From the NCBI RefSeq assembly GCF_021049245.1, contig NZ_CP088020.1, positions 3,416,001 to 3,480,000 on the forward strand: a DNA stretch of 64,000 bases. The letters run 5' to 3'. The notes under the pieces were generated by a model, which saw only the letters and a program-made list of their open reading frames with translations, made no database searches and had not been told where the DNA came from. This document shows positions 28,910-39,048 of the stretch, piece by piece (position 1 is the first letter of the stretch; each line of letters opens with the position of its first letter). Position numbers and translations under genes: made by a program. The stretch comes from Radiobacillus kanasensis (GTDB taxonomy: Bacteria; Bacillota; Bacilli; Bacillales; Amphibacillaceae).

Positions 28910-30580
28910 TTACATACGCTCCGGAGCGGTGACACCAATCAATCTTAAGCCGTTTGCTATCGTAATTTTAACAGCTTGCATTAAGGCAACTCTAGCTTTA
29001 GTTAGTTCTTCATTTTCTGGATTTAATACTTTCTCTGCATTATAGAAGCTGTGTAAACTAGAAGCCAAATCAAAAAGGTATTGTGTAATGCGATGCGGAG
29101 TTCGATTTTCAGCAGCATCCATTACAACTTGTGTGAATTCCCCTAACCGTTTCAATAAGTCTATTTCTTTTTCAGTATCTAATAATTTTGGATCAAAATC
29201 TTTCGCCATTCTAAATCCTTTTTCCTCTGCTTGGCCTAGCATCGTGCAGACACGAGCGTGGGCATATTGCACATAAAAAACTGGATTTTCATTGGAATTC
29301 GATTTTGCTAAATCCATGTCAAAATCTAAATGTGAATCGCTGGAGCGCATGACGAAGAAATAGCGCATCGCATCAACGCCAACTTCCTCCATCAATTCTC
29401 TTAACGTGACAGCTTTTCCTGTTCGTTTACTCATTTTCACCTTTTCGCCATTCTGGAAAAGGTTGACCATTTGGATAATCTCAACCTCCAACGTGTTCGG
29501 TTGGTATCCAAGTGCTTGGATGGCTGCTTTCATACGTGGAATATACCCATGATGGTCCGCTCCCCAAATGTTAATCAGCGTTTCAAAACCACGGTCTAGC
29601 TTATCTTTATGGTAAGAAATATCCGGCGTTAAGTAGGTGTATGTTCCGTCTTGTTTCACTAACACACGATCTTTATCATCTCCAAAGTCTGTGGAACGGA
29701 ACCAGGTTGCCCCATCTTCTTCATAGACAAAGCCTTTTTCTTTTAGCACATCCAAGGCTGCTGTAATGGCATTATTTTCATATAAGGATGTTTCAGAGAA
29801 CCAATTATCGAATGGAACTCGAAACTGCATTAGATCCTTTTCCAACTTGGCTAGCTCATAGTTTAATCCGTAGGACCTAAAGTAAGCGAGCCTTTCCTTA
29901 CGATCTGCTTCAACCCACTTATTCCCTTCTTGTTCCGCTAGCTCTTTCCCTAACTCAATAATGTCCTTTCCATGATAGCCATCCTCTGGCATATCCCATG
30001 CTTGATCCAATGCTTGAATATAACGTGCTTCCACAGATAAAGCTAGATTTTCTATCTGATTTCCAGCGTCATTAATGTAATATTCTCGCGCTACGTCATA
30101 TCCAGCATAATCTAAAATATTGCAAAGGGAATCTCCGACTGCAGCGCCACGAGCATGTCCTAAGTGGAGGTCTCCTGTAGGGTTCGCCGACACAAACTCC
30201 ACTTGAATTTTATGACCATTGCCTGCTTCTGATCTCCCATACTGATCTTCTGCTTCGATAATTGTTGAAACTAAATCAGTTAAGTACGTATTGTTCATGA
30301 AAAAATTAATAAAGCCCGGACCTGCGATATCAACTTCTTTTATCGATGCTTTTTCTAGGTTTAGGCTCGCTTTTATTTCCTCGGCAATTTGTCGAGGGGC
30401 TTTTTTCGCAATGCGGGCAAGCTGCATCGCGATGTTTGTTGCATAATCTCCATGCGATTTATCCTTTGGTTGTTCCAAAATAATTTCAGGAAGCTGTTCT
30501 TTAGTTGCTAAATTCGCTTGAAGGACAGCCTGCTCGATTTCTTGCTTTAACGTTTCTTGCATTTGAATAAAAATGTTCAC
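28910..30580 (-). CDS. argS: Arginyl-tRNA synthetase
   Basis: Class I synthetase charging tRNA-Arg. 556 residues, exactly the B. subtilis length. Arg-specific N-terminal domain (about 1-105), HIGH-type motif in [12 protein letters not shown], the KMSKRTG motif ([11 protein letters not shown]) and C-terminal anticodon-binding DALR domain. GTG at 30580 with AAGGAGG upstream; it shares one base with the ywiB stop (TAGTG), so the two genes are translationally coupled. Confidence 0.97.
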   Translation of the reverse strand: MNIFIQMQETLKQEIEQAVLQANLATKEQLPEIILEQPKDKSHGDYATNIAMQLARIAKKAPRQIAEEIKASLNLEKASIKEVDIAGPGFINFFMNNTYLTDLVSTIIEAEDQYGRSEAGNGHKIQVEFVSANPTGDLHLGHARGAAVGDSLCNILDYAGYDVAREYYINDAGNQIENLALSVEARYIQALDQAWDMPEDGYHGKDIIELGKELAEQEGNKWVEADRKERLAYFRSYGLNYELAKLEKDLMQFRVPFDNWFSETSLYENNAITAALDVLKEKGFVYEEDGATWFRSTDFGDDKDRVLVKQDGTYTYLTPDISYHKDKLDRGFETLINIWGADHHGYIPRMKAAIQALGYQPNTLEVEIIQMVNLFQNGEKVKMSKRTGKAVTLRELMEEVGVDAMRYFFVMRSSDSHLDFDMDLAKSNSNENPVFYVQYAHARVCTMLGQAEEKGFRMAKDFDPKLLDTEKEIDLLKRLGEFTQVVMDAAENRTPHRITQYLFDLASSLHSFYNAEKVLNPENEELTKARVALMQAVKITIANGLRLIGVTAPERM

Positions 30581-31020
30581 TATTCTTTTTCCTCCTTGAA
30601 CGATAAGGTTAACCGATGTCTTCTGCTTTCTTCTCCATTTAGTTTCGTTAGATAACTTATAAACAATTGTCCTGTTTTCGACTGACTAAGATCTCGAAAC
30701 GTGATTTGATCCGTAAAAGTTTCCATATGTATCGTACCATAGGCATGGCGATAAACATTTTCAGTCGTTTGCTTCTTTTTGAAAATCTGGTGCATGTCCA
30801 CGGCTCCTGTCCGTTTGACACTAACCCGTTCTGGAGATATGGTGATCAAGGCTTGTACGTCGTCTTCTTGATCCTCGTACCGTTCGGTAAAGGTCAGGAT
30901 CGATGAATCTTCTCTTTGAAAAAGAGTCCCTGACTCCTCTACTTTGGTCACTTCCTTATTTCCTTTTTGAAAAATCTCCGTAATGAGCTTTATTTGAACG
31001 TTCCGTTTGGAAGCTTTCAT
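30580..31020 (-). CDS. ywiB: DUF1934 beta-barrel protein YwiB
   Basis: 146 residues of the DUF1934 family, a small calycin-like beta barrel of unknown function. It is always found just upstream of argS in Bacillus and is here coupled to it by a one-base overlap. Distinctive segments are [15 protein letters not shown] and the final [20 protein letters not shown]. No signal or membrane segment. ATG at 31020 preceded by GGGGGTAG. Confidence 0.9.
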   Translation of the reverse strand: MKASKRNVQIKLITEIFQKGNKEVTKVEESGTLFQREDSSILTFTERYEDQEDDVQALITISPERVSVKRTGAVDMHQIFKKKQTTENVYRHAYGTIHMETFTDQITFRDLSQSKTGQLFISYLTKLNGEESRRHRLTLSFKEEKE

Positions 31021-31155
31021 TTTTCACACTACCCCCTTAGAGGTCCCCTCTGGTTCCTTTAGCTAGTATAAAGAATTCCGTTACTAATGAGCAAGTAGTT
31101 AAAATGCAAAAGCAGTTTTTCATAGGCTGTTTTCTAAAAAGATTGTTTTTTGGCA

Positions 31156-31543
31156 CTATCTATAAAATGCGACGTAAAGAAACAATGACCTTTTTACTCC
31201 TTATCAAGTTAATTGCTAATGTGGCGCTGCGGAAAAACACTCGCTTTCCGTGGGGAACGCTACTTCAACGAGTAAGTAGGCTTCTTCGCTGCCTTACACC
31301 GAGGAAGCCTACTACGAAGCGTAACTAGAAGACGCAGGTGCATCCTTCCGGAGTCTTCACCTGTTCCTTTCCCACTGGACAAGGAATACTCCAGAAGCTT
31401 AACATCGCTCGCAGAAAAAAGGGACCTTCTTTTTCAAGGAAGTGGGTTACTTCCGAGGAGACATGCGCCGTGCCCACGGAAAGCGGAGTATTCTGCCGGA
31501 GCTCCGGCATATAGCTTCCCCACTTCATCGCATTTTCTATCAA
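31156..31543. repeat. MITE-like element, copy 2 (about 388 bp)
   Basis: Left end CTATAAAATGCGACGTAAAG (31160 onward) and inverted right end CGCATTTTCTATC. It shares TTTTTCAAGGAAGTGGGTT, GCCGTGCCCACGGAAAGCG and GTATTCTGCCGGAGC with the other copies. No gene is supported within it. Confidence 0.75.
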
Positions 31544-31587
31544 CCGCGAGGATTAAAAACAACAACCCTTACGATAAGAACCTTCCC

Positions 31588-31631
31588 ATAAAAAAAGAAA
31601 CGTCTCTTCTTAATAAGAAAAACGTTTCTTT
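31588..31631 (-). terminator. Terminator after the AimR-like gene
   Basis: Long stem AAAGAAACGTTTTTCTT with AAGAAGAGACGTTTCTTT followed by TTTTTT on the minus strand, starting at the stop codon. Confidence 0.85.
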
Positions 31632-32694
31632 AAGTCAACTGCTTTAATTCTTGTAAAGGCATCATCGCGTAGAAGTAATCACTTTGCTCTTTGATAAAGC
31701 GGCGGTGGGATTCTTCTAATAGATGTTTATCTTTCTTCGCTTTTCCTAAATAATATTGCTGAAAAGGCGATAGATTAGAGAAAGCTTCTAATATGCTCAC
31801 ACATGTCTCTATGTCTCCATTAGCTAAGGCGATGTGGGCCATTTCCGCTTGGTCATTGCTTTGCACACCTTCAACTTGGCGATGAAAAGCCGAAATAAAC
31901 GGAATCGTATAATTAGAAATCCCATATATACCAGGACTATGATTGATGTCTTGTGCTATGTGTAAGCCGTCACGAGCATGTCCAATTGCTTGCTCATAGC
32001 TATCAAAGACATAGCCTAACCCCATGGCATTATGAATATCAATCTTTTTTCTAGGATTGAACGTCTGTTTCAATATTTTATATCCATATTTTCGAGCCAT
32101 AATCATTTCATTACGTTTCCAATAATAGGTCATCCATATCTCGTCTAGTTTTATTTGAAATAGTTGCCGAAGCATCTCATTATCAATGTCATAAATCATC
32201 GATTGAAGGCGATCGACATAGTTTCCAAGCATGCCATATTGACGTAGTTCGAAATACGCATACACATGGAGCATGTCCTTCATACAGATGAGTTCCCGTT
32301 CTGCTACATGAAAAGCGGATAGTCTTGTCAGATATTCGTGGGGTTTCTGTCGCCTTTTTCTACGATTAAAGATTACTCGATATAATTTTGCCCAATTGCG
32401 ATTTTGCTCGTTTGAAGAAGCTAAATTTTTCTCGATAAGCAACTCCAAATCATCCAGAAAGCCGTGGGAATATAGAAACTCGAGACCCACTCGCATGTTT
32501 TCAGATAAATTCGTTTGCAAACAAAACTGGCGCATTCCTTCGATAGCATCTTCCAGCTGGTTCGAAGCCGAGAGGATGTGGAAGATTTGATCCATAGACC
32601 AATCCGTCTCTTGATGAAGGAATGGTTGGATTAAACTGTGAGCTTGGCTAGTCTGTTCTTTCCGAAGTAGACTCTCTAAACGGGCATTCCCCAT
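31630..32694 (-). CDS. AimR-like TPR pheromone receptor, chromosomal
   Basis: 354 residues, alpha-helical TPR-like. Aligned by eye with phage phi3T AimR, segments correspond in order: QFCLQTNLSENMRVGLEFLY with DYCLNLDVKTKAARSALEYA, NWAKLYRVIFNR with EYGKVYKIHREL, and the C-terminal YYLGKAKKDKHLLEESHRRF with YYLKGRLEQNKACFYSSIEY, ending PLQELKQL/PLLELQKM. AimR is the arbitrium receptor that binds DNA and a short peptide. Here the N-terminal part is about 15 residues shorter and no clear helix-turn-helix is seen. No prophage genes surround it and no peptide gene precedes the terminator. Confidence 0.75.
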   Translation of the reverse strand: MGNARLESLLRKEQTSQAHSLIQPFLHQETDWSMDQIFHILSASNQLEDAIEGMRQFCLQTNLSENMRVGLEFLYSHGFLDDLELLIEKNLASSNEQNRNWAKLYRVIFNRRKRRQKPHEYLTRLSAFHVAERELICMKDMLHVYAYFELRQYGMLGNYVDRLQSMIYDIDNEMLRQLFQIKLDEIWMTYYWKRNEMIMARKYGYKILKQTFNPRKKIDIHNAMGLGYVFDSYEQAIGHARDGLHIAQDINHSPGIYGISNYTIPFISAFHRQVEGVQSNDQAEMAHIALANGDIETCVSILEAFSNLSPFQQYYLGKAKKDKHLLEESHRRFIKEQSDYFYAMMPLQELKQLT

Positions 32695-32852
32695 CTTATC
32701 ACGACCAATCCTTTGAGTTCGAGATTTTTTAATTACTTTTATATTAACACAATGAAAGAGAGAAAGTTATGGTTTTTTCTAGTTTTTTACATGGGAATTT
32801 TTCGGGGGAGGTGCCTGTCACGACCAGGGTTTTGTCGGGTTTTGTCGAGACT

Positions 32853-32882
32853 AAAAAGAGGACTCGCAACTGCGGTCCTCTA
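32853..32882 (-). terminator. Terminator after speB
   Basis: Stem AGAGGAC-CGC with GCG-AGTCCTCT on the minus strand, followed by TTTTTA; it overlaps the speB stop. Confidence 0.75.
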
Positions 32883-33752
32883 TTTAACCCATCCTAATAA
32901 CATTTCTCTTACGAATTTACTTGCCGCAATGACTGTTTGCTCCGTTGGATCATAGACTGGTGCAACCTCCACTAGATCGGAGCCAATCACGTTTACATCT
33001 GATTCTGCAATCAATTGAATAGCCTCTAACAATTCCTTCGAGCTAATGCCACCCGCTTCCGCTGTTCCTGTTCCTGGGGCGAACGCTGGGTCTAACACAT
33101 CAATATCAATCGTGACATACACGTTTCGACCAGCTAATTTCGGAAGAACTTCACGTAATGGTTTAGCTACTTCATAGCGTGCCATATACATGCCACTTTC
33201 CTTCGCATACTGAAACTCTTCTCTCATCCCAGAACGAATCCCAAAGGAGTAAACATTCTCTGGTCCAATCAGTTTGCACGCTTTCCGTACAGGTGTCGAG
33301 TGGGACAGTTCTTCCCCTTCGTATTCTTCACGCAAATCAGCATGTGCATCGATATGAATCAACGCCATGTCCGGATACTTTTCATGAACCGCTTGAATAA
33401 CTGGCCAAGTAGCCAGATGCTCGCCTCCAAGCCCCAAAGGATATTTCCCTTGATCTAAAATCCTCTTTACATAGGCATGGATAGCATCTAAGCTCCTTTG
33501 CGGATTTCCAAACGGTAAAGGAATATCCCCTGCATCAAAGTAAGCAACCTCTTCCATATGCTTGTCCATATAGGGGCTATATTCTTCTAATCCAATGGAA
33601 GCCTCCCGAATTCGGTTCGGACCGAAACGAGACCCTGGACGAAAGCTCACCGTCCAATCCATTGGCATTCCATAAATAATCGCTTTTGCTTCCTCTGAGT
33701 CAGGTCGAGACATAATAAATACTTTCCCTGAATACGCATCATCAAATCGCAT
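32880..33752 (-). CDS. speB: Agmatinase
   Basis: Hydrolyses agmatine to putrescine and urea (ureohydrolase family, two Mn ions). 290 residues. Metal ligands are visible as H112 in GGEHL, D135/H137/D139 in HIDAHADLR, and D216/D218 in TIDIDVLDP. It lies 14 bases downstream of speE on the same strand, forming the speE-speB operon of B. subtilis: agmatinase supplies putrescine to spermidine synthase. ATG at 33752 has GAGGGGAG upstream. Confidence 0.96.
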   Translation of the reverse strand: MRFDDAYSGKVFIMSRPDSEEAKAIIYGMPMDWTVSFRPGSRFGPNRIREASIGLEEYSPYMDKHMEEVAYFDAGDIPLPFGNPQRSLDAIHAYVKRILDQGKYPLGLGGEHLATWPVIQAVHEKYPDMALIHIDAHADLREEYEGEELSHSTPVRKACKLIGPENVYSFGIRSGMREEFQYAKESGMYMARYEVAKPLREVLPKLAGRNVYVTIDIDVLDPAFAPGTGTAEAGGISSKELLEAIQLIAESDVNVIGSDLVEVAPVYDPTEQTVIAASKFVREMLLGWVK

Positions 33753-33766
33753 GTGATTTCTCCCCT

Positions 33767-34597
33767 CTACTCCGTCAAATCTTTCACAAATTTAGGCAAA
33801 GCAAACGAAGCAAAGTGTAGCTCTTTTGTGTAGTACTTCGTTTCGATGTCTTGGAACCTTTCCTCTTTCACCTTTAATGGGTCATGGATTTTACTACCTA
33901 TTGTAAATGTCCAAAGCCCACTTGGATACGTCGGTATGTTTGCTGTGTACAAACGCGTTACCGGAAAAATTTCTTTCACATCTTGAAAAACTTGTTTAAT
34001 TAAATCACTCTTAAACCAAGGGTTATCGGTTTGGGCAACAAAAATCCCATCATCCTTCAACGCTTTGGATATTCCGGCATAAAACCCTTTTGTAAATAGG
34101 TTAACAGCTGGCCCAACAGGTTCTGTGGAATCTACCATAATCACATCATACGCTCTCTCACTTTCGGCGATGTGCATAAAGCCGTCTCCAACCTTCACTT
34201 CTACTCGGGTGTTTCCTTCTAGCTCTCCTGCGATAGAAGGTAAATACTTTTTAGAATACTCAATGACTTTTCCATCTATTTCAACAAGGGTCGCTTTTTC
34301 CACTTGTTTATGCTTCAACACTTCACGAATAACTCCTCCGTCGCCACCTCCAACTACAAGCACATGCTTCGGGCTTGGGTGGGTGAACAGTGGAACGTGA
34401 GCCACCATTTCATGATAGACAAACTCATCTTTTTCTGTTGTCATTACCATACCGTCTAAAACGAGCATGTTTCCCCATTCATTTGTTTCCATCATATCAA
34501 GCTTTTGGAATTCTGTTTGCTCTTCATGTAAGGTTTTCTTTATTTTCGCTGTAATCCCGAAATCATTTGTTTGTTTTTCTGTGTACCATAACTCCAT
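33767..34597 (-). CDS. speE: Spermidine synthase
   Basis: Aminopropyl transfer from decarboxylated SAM to putrescine. 276 residues, equal to B. subtilis SpeE. Rossmann fold with [18 protein letters not shown] near residue 80 and the catalytic aspartate segment [14 protein letters not shown]-terminal beta domain 1-60. ATG at 34597 with AAAGGAG ideally spaced. First gene of the speE-speB operon, divergent from pbpG. Confidence 0.97.
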   Translation of the reverse strand: MELWYTEKQTNDFGITAKIKKTLHEEQTEFQKLDMMETNEWGNMLVLDGMVMTTEKDEFVYHEMVAHVPLFTHPSPKHVLVVGGGDGGVIREVLKHKQVEKATLVEIDGKVIEYSKKYLPSIAGELEGNTRVEVKVGDGFMHIAESERAYDVIMVDSTEPVGPAVNLFTKGFYAGISKALKDDGIFVAQTDNPWFKSDLIKQVFQDVKEIFPVTRLYTANIPTYPSGLWTFTIGSKIHDPLKVKEERFQDIETKYYTKELHFASFALPKFVKDLTE

Positions 34598-34804
34598 GCC
34601 AAAACTCCTTTATAAATCGCTACTATTACTTTGCTAACCTCTTCCTATTCTTATACCTTCTTCATGCTATAAACAAACAAATTATAGCTGAAGTTAAGTG
34701 GGACACCAAGCTTTTTATGTTTAATTTTTCCTATAAAGTCCATAATGTTAGAAACAAAAATGAAAGTTCTATACTGTTTTAGATGATAATTAGGATGATC
34801 ACCT

Positions 34805-36889
34805 ATGTATAAATGGATAAAAAAACAATTAAATAGAATAAAAAGCAAACCGATTCGCATTTTAGTTGTTGCATCTCTTTCTTGGATGTTCTGTGCCGTC
34901 GTCTTTGTTGTGGCCATTTTCACTTATGCGTACAGTTTAGGGGCACCGTCCCTTACTAGTCAACAAAATACGGTGTACTATGGTTCAAGCGATCAAGTGA
35001 TTGGTGAGGAGAGTGGCATACAAAGTCGGTATTGGGTGGACTTAGAGGATATTTCTCCACACTTAGTAAAGGCGACCATCGCAATCGAGGACCAAAGTTT
35101 CTATGACCACCATGGATTTGATTTTAAGAGAATGGCATCCGCCCTTTTCCATGATATAAAAGCGATGGCCATGGTTCAGGGTGCAAGCACGATTTCCCAA
35201 CAATACGCGCGTAATCTGTATTTGTCACATGAAAAAACATGGACCCGTAAGATTAAAGAGGCCTTTTACACGTTACGTTTAGAGATGTTTTATACAAAGG
35301 ATGAAATTTTAGAAGGATATTTAAACACGATTTATTACGGCCACGGTGCTTACGGAATTGAAACAGCTAGTCGATACTTTTTTGATAAATCTGCTAAGGA
35401 TATCAATCTAGCAGAAGCAGCGACCTTGGCAGGCATACCGAAAGGACCGTCTTACTACTCCCCTTTCCACGATCGAGAAAAGGCGAAGAGTAGGCAGGAA
35501 CTTATCCTACGAACGATGAAGAAACAAGACATCATAACAGAAGAAGAACAGTTTTTAGCGAGTAGTGAAAAACTTACCTTTACGGATGCTGAGGATCGAG
35601 AAGTAAAGTCCATTGCTCCTTATTTTCAAGATGCTGTCCTAAAAAAGCTCGCTTCAATTTTGGATGAAGATTTAGAGTCTATTCGTTCCGGGGGCTATCA
35701 GGTGTACACAACATTAAACACCGACCATCAAAAAACGCTAGAGGAATCTGTACAAAAAACGATGGAATCCAATAGTAGCTTGCAAGTGGGAGCTATGTCG
35801 GTTGAGCCCGAAACAGGAGCAATAACAGCCATGCTCGGCGGCCGAAGCTATGAAAAGAGCCCTTTTAATCGGGCAACAATGGCCGAACGAATGCCTGGTT
35901 CCTCCTTCAAGCCATTCCTTTACTATGAGGCTTTGGAACATGGATACACGGCTACCACTGCATTATTGAGTAAGCCTACGACGTTCGAGCTTGCAAGCGG
36001 AAAGGTGTATGCTCCTAGCAACTACAACGGTTATTATGCTTATGAGCCGATTACGTTGGCGCAAGCAATCGCATTATCAGATAACATATATGCAGTGAAA
36101 ACCAATGTCGCTCTAGATCCGAAAAATTTAGTAAAGACAGCCCGCAAATTCGGCATAGAAGGAAAGCTACCAGCAGTACCTTCTCTCGCTTTAGGCACCG
36201 CTGTCGTTAGTGTGGAAGAAATGGTTGGAGGCTATAGTATGATTGCAAACGGTGGCCAAAAAGTAAAACCTTATCTCATTGAAAAGGTCACCGATTCAAA
36301 AGGAAATGTTTTATACGAGCACGACTCGGACAAAAAGCAAGTATTGGACGAAAAGAAAACGTTTATTCTCAGTCAGTTGATGACCGGAATGTTCGATGAA
36401 TCACTTAATGGCTATATGCGTGTAACAGGTGCATCGATTGCGGATCAATTAGATCATAACCTTGCTGGAAAATCAGGAACGACAAATACAGATAGTTGGA
36501 TGGTCGGATTCAGCCCAAAACTCGCGATGGGTGTTTGGACGGGTTATGACCAGAACAAGCCAATGAATAAAGTGGAAGAGCACCAATATGCAAAGGAAAT
36601 TTGGGCTTCCTTTATGACAAAGGCACATGAAGGAGAAAAAGATGTTAGCTTCGAACAACCAGAAGGTGTAGTTGGTGTATATGTAGATCCGAAAACAGGA
36701 GAGAAAGCAACTCCATATTGTGCAGAAAGACGAATGATGTACTTTGAAAAAGGGATGGAACCAACTTCCTTCTGTTCATTACATTATCCAGGGGACAAAA
36801 AGGAACATGCAGAGGATAAACCAAAAGATGAGAAGGAAAAAGAGAACGGTTGGAACAAGTGGTTTGACTGGCTTCCGTTTGGGGACTAA
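34805..36889 (+). CDS. pbpG: Class A penicillin-binding protein (PbpG type)
   Basis: Bifunctional peptidoglycan synthase, 694 residues. N-terminal membrane anchor (about 18-44), glycosyltransferase domain (about 65-240) with catalytic E95 in IAIEDQSFYDHHG and EGYLNTIYYGHGAYG, and a transpeptidase domain with S366-SF-K369, S425-D-N427 and K556-S-G-T559. The position next to speE and ywhD matches B. subtilis pbpG (ywhE), a forespore PBP made under sigma-F. The short K/E-rich tail with GDKKEHAEDKPK is species-specific. AGGAT precedes ATG. Confidence 0.95.
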   Translation: MYKWIKKQLNRIKSKPIRILVVASLSWMFCAVVFVVAIFTYAYSLGAPSLTSQQNTVYYGSSDQVIGEESGIQSRYWVDLEDISPHLVKATIAIEDQSFYDHHGFDFKRMASALFHDIKAMAMVQGASTISQQYARNLYLSHEKTWTRKIKEAFYTLRLEMFYTKDEILEGYLNTIYYGHGAYGIETASRYFFDKSAKDINLAEAATLAGIPKGPSYYSPFHDREKAKSRQELILRTMKKQDIITEEEQFLASSEKLTFTDAEDREVKSIAPYFQDAVLKKLASILDEDLESIRSGGYQVYTTLNTDHQKTLEESVQKTMESNSSLQVGAMSVEPETGAITAMLGGRSYEKSPFNRATMAERMPGSSFKPFLYYEALEHGYTATTALLSKPTTFELASGKVYAPSNYNGYYAYEPITLAQAIALSDNIYAVKTNVALDPKNLVKTARKFGIEGKLPAVPSLALGTAVVSVEEMVGGYSMIANGGQKVKPYLIEKVTDSKGNVLYEHDSDKKQVLDEKKTFILSQLMTGMFDESLNGYMRVTGASIADQLDHNLAGKSGTTNTDSWMVGFSPKLAMGVWTGYDQNKPMNKVEEHQYAKEIWASFMTKAHEGEKDVSFEQPEGVVGVYVDPKTGEKATPYCAERRMMYFEKGMEPTSFCSLHYPGDKKEHAEDKPKDEKEKENGWNKWFDWLPFGD

Positions 36890-36926
36890 TAGGTCACACA
36901 AAGAATTCCGAAAAAAAATCCATAAG

Positions 36927-36957
36927 AAAAAGGCCGGATAGACTCCGGCCTTTTTCT
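36927..36957 (+). terminator. Terminator after pbpG
   Basis: Perfect stem AAAAAGGCCGGA/TCCGGCCTTTTT with a five-base loop. Confidence 0.95.
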
Positions 36958-37063
36958 TTGTCCTAGTAAATACATGAATAACCATGTGCTTTAATTTTAC
37001 AAACTTCAAAAGAAAACCACAACATTTTAAGAAAACGTTCACTTTTCGTTCACATTTTTGACA

Positions 37064-37585
37064 CTAATCCGCGAATGCTTCCTTTAGTTCATCGGAGGAG
37101 TTTTCCCAAAGTTCTGGGTTAAATTCCTTCAAGAAATCCCCTAAAAGTTTTCTCGAATGCTCATCCATATGATCGACAATGACTTTCCCTTTCAAGGACT
37201 TATCCATGTGGTTCACATGCTCAGGCATGGACTTATATGCTCGTTTGATGGAACGATCGACTCGAATCTCACTTGCTGCCACTCCGTAGTAATGTCCGCC
37301 TTGTTGTCCCTTTTCTACAGTCACCCAAGCAATCCAGTATAGCTTTCCATTCGGTACTACTGATTTATCTGGTAGAAACTTAACACGTCTTTCTACATCA
37401 CTTCTTGCGTGCATCGCTCCCATGTCAACATACGCTTTGTCCTCGTTAGGATCGACAATGACAGAGGACATATTTTCAAGGGTAATTGCCCCAATCCCGT
37501 AACCACCATGGCCATCTGTTGAATCATTTTTCATGATGGTAAAAGCATTTGACTTTTTCTTGTTAGAAAATTGGTCGGAACTCAT
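37064..37585 (-). CDS. ywhD: YwhD family protein
   Basis: 173 residues, conserved in Bacillaceae, function unknown. Recognisable stretch SNAFTIMKNDSTDGHGGYGIGAITLENMSSVIVDP and KLYWIAWVTVEKGQQGGHYYGV. No membrane segment or signal. AAGGAGG lies six bases before ATG at 37585. It lies between pbpG and ywhB as in B. subtilis. Confidence 0.9.
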   Translation of the reverse strand: MSSDQFSNKKKSNAFTIMKNDSTDGHGGYGIGAITLENMSSVIVDPNEDKAYVDMGAMHARSDVERRVKFLPDKSVVPNGKLYWIAWVTVEKGQQGGHYYGVAASEIRVDRSIKRAYKSMPEHVNHMDKSLKGKVIVDHMDEHSRKLLGDFLKEFNPELWENSSDELKEAFAD

Positions 37586-37720
37586 CGTTGGCCTCCTTCG
37601 TCACTCGTTTGTTCTTATTGTAGCATCTTCCTTTTTTCATTTCATCTTCTAGAGAAGCAGGGAAAACCGGATGCAAACTCGAATAAGATATCGAAACTAA
37701 TAAACAAAGGAGTGTCTCCG

Positions 37721-37902
37721 TTGCCATACGTAACTGTTAATTGTTAGAAGGCCGTAGTGATGAACAGAAAAAGAATCTTGTTGAGAAAGTAACTGATGCT
37801 GTCGTAGAAACGACTGGAGCCAACAAAGAAAAGGTCGTCGTTTTTATTGAAGAAATGAGTAAGAATGATTACGGTGTTGCTGGTAAACGTTTAATTGACT
37901 AG
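37721..37902 (+). pseudogene. ywhB: ywhB (4-oxalocrotonate tautomerase family), frameshifted
   Basis: AAAGGAG and a TTG start give MPYVTVN, then a TAG. One base further, the frame gives LEGRSDEQKKNLVEKVTDAV and continues through GANKEKVVVFIEEMSKNDYGVAGK to a normal stop. These are the two halves of a 60-residue tautomerase with catalytic Pro1. The total is 182 nt rather than 183, so one base is missing between about 37738 and 37744. It is either a pseudogene or a sequencing error. Locus matches B. subtilis ywhB beside ywhD. Confidence 0.85.
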
Positions 37903-37942
37903 TAAAACATTTAAGGTATCAACCAAAATAGGTATTCATTGG

Positions 37943-37978
37943 TCCCCCATAACACTATAGTATTATGGGGGTATCTTT
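37943..37978 (+). terminator. Terminator-like hairpin after ywhB
   Basis: Stem CCCCCATAA with TTATGGGGG (loop about ten bases) followed by TATCTTT; T tract weak. Confidence 0.6.
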
Positions 37979-38029
37979 CGGATGAAAGAGAATTGACTCA
38001 CACCCTCAAAATAGGTAAAAGGAGTTCAC

Positions 38030-38290
38030 ATGGTGAAAAGAGTTCTTTCATTTTTATTTGGTAAACCGTTTAAAAAAGACGCTCGTTTCGTATCAAAGTA
38101 TTTGCGATTTAGTTATTGGTCGATGGCTGTTATCTATTTCATCATCATGTGTCTGTCTATTGTTAATGCTTTTTTGGCTCCAGAAACGATTGTAGGCTTC
38201 GTCATAGCTGCAATCTTTTATCCGGTGATTTTTCGATTTATTCATCGGGCAATAGGAAGTGCCTATCAGTTGGAAAGAGAACAGGACTAA
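38030..38290 (+). CDS. Small membrane protein, unknown
   Basis: 86 residues with two transmembrane helices (about 27-46 and 52-72) joined by LAPETIVGF, and a basic N-terminus KRVLSFLFGKPFKKD. No family recognised. AAAGGAG lies six bases before the ATG, which supports translation. It is alone between the ywhB pseudogene and a MITE-like repeat. Confidence 0.65.
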   Translation: MVKRVLSFLFGKPFKKDARFVSKYLRFSYWSMAVIYFIIMCLSIVNAFLAPETIVGFVIAAIFYPVIFRFIHRAIGSAYQLEREQD

Positions 38291-38457
38291 AAAGGAAAAA
38301 ACAGCATCCATACTGGAATTGTTTATTCATCCTTTGTCACATATAATTCGGAGTATATGAAAGAGGCTGAGACAAAACTATAATCTCCCATTCTAAAGAC
38401 GATCGATTACACGATAGGAAGTGTATAATGTTACTTTTCAATGGTTGGGGTTTTAAG

Positions 38458-38922
38458 TTGATAGAAAATGCGACGTAACAAAATAGTGACTCTTTATTTC
38501 CCTTATCAAGTTGACTGCTAAACTGGCGCTGCGGAAAAACACTCGCTTTCCGTGGGGAACGCCTCAGCCTCCTCGCTCGCAAATAACGCTCACTGTGGGG
38601 TCTTCAACTGTTCCTTTCCCACAGGAGTCTCGCGTTTTCCCGCAGCTTAGTATGGCAGCTCTATCAAGTAAGAGGTATTACATAACTAATAATTTTATAG
38701 GGCTAGTGAGCCACTATATTAAAAAATATCAATCAGCGTAGGCAGAATACGGAGACTCCTGCGGGAACAGCGCGAGCCGAAGATCCCGCAGGAAGTGGGG
38801 TTCTTCCGAGGAAGCTGAGGCCGTGCCCGCGGAAAGCGGAGTATTCTGCCGGAGCGCGGCATCAAGCTTCACTTCATTACTTTTTCAGTAATTATTACTT
38901 AGTTATGTCGCATTCTATATCA
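38458..38922. repeat. MITE-like element, copy 3 (about 465 bp)
   Basis: Left end TTGATAGAAAATGCGACGTA and inverted right end, which read inward is TTGATATAGAATGCGACATA. Internal CTCCTGCGGGAACAGCGCGA, CCGTGCCCGCGGAAAGCG and GCGCGGCATCAAGC are shared with copy 1. Confidence 0.8.
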
Positions 38923-38957
38923 AATTTGCAACAATATTTACAAAAGCCCCCAAATAG

Positions 38958-39011
38958 AAAAATCCGAACTGATTCGAACTCTAATGAATTCGAATCATAG
39001 TTCGGATTTTA
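38958..39011. terminator. Terminator after the ABC permease gene
   Basis: Long imperfect stem AAATCCGAACT-GATTCGAA with TTCGAATC-AGTTCGGATTT, T runs on both strands. It serves the minus-strand permease gene. Confidence 0.8.
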
Positions 39012-39048
39012 TTGGGATTAAAACACTTTTGTCCCTGCCTCTTTTTCT

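Noticed and set aside
31325..31543. 72-codon minus frame in MITE-like copy 2
   Set aside because: Same repeat artefact; it begins inside the terminal inverted repeat.
31630..32694. Rap phosphatase with Phr peptide
   Set aside because: Length and C-terminal pattern fit AimR better, and no Phr-like exported pro-peptide gene follows.
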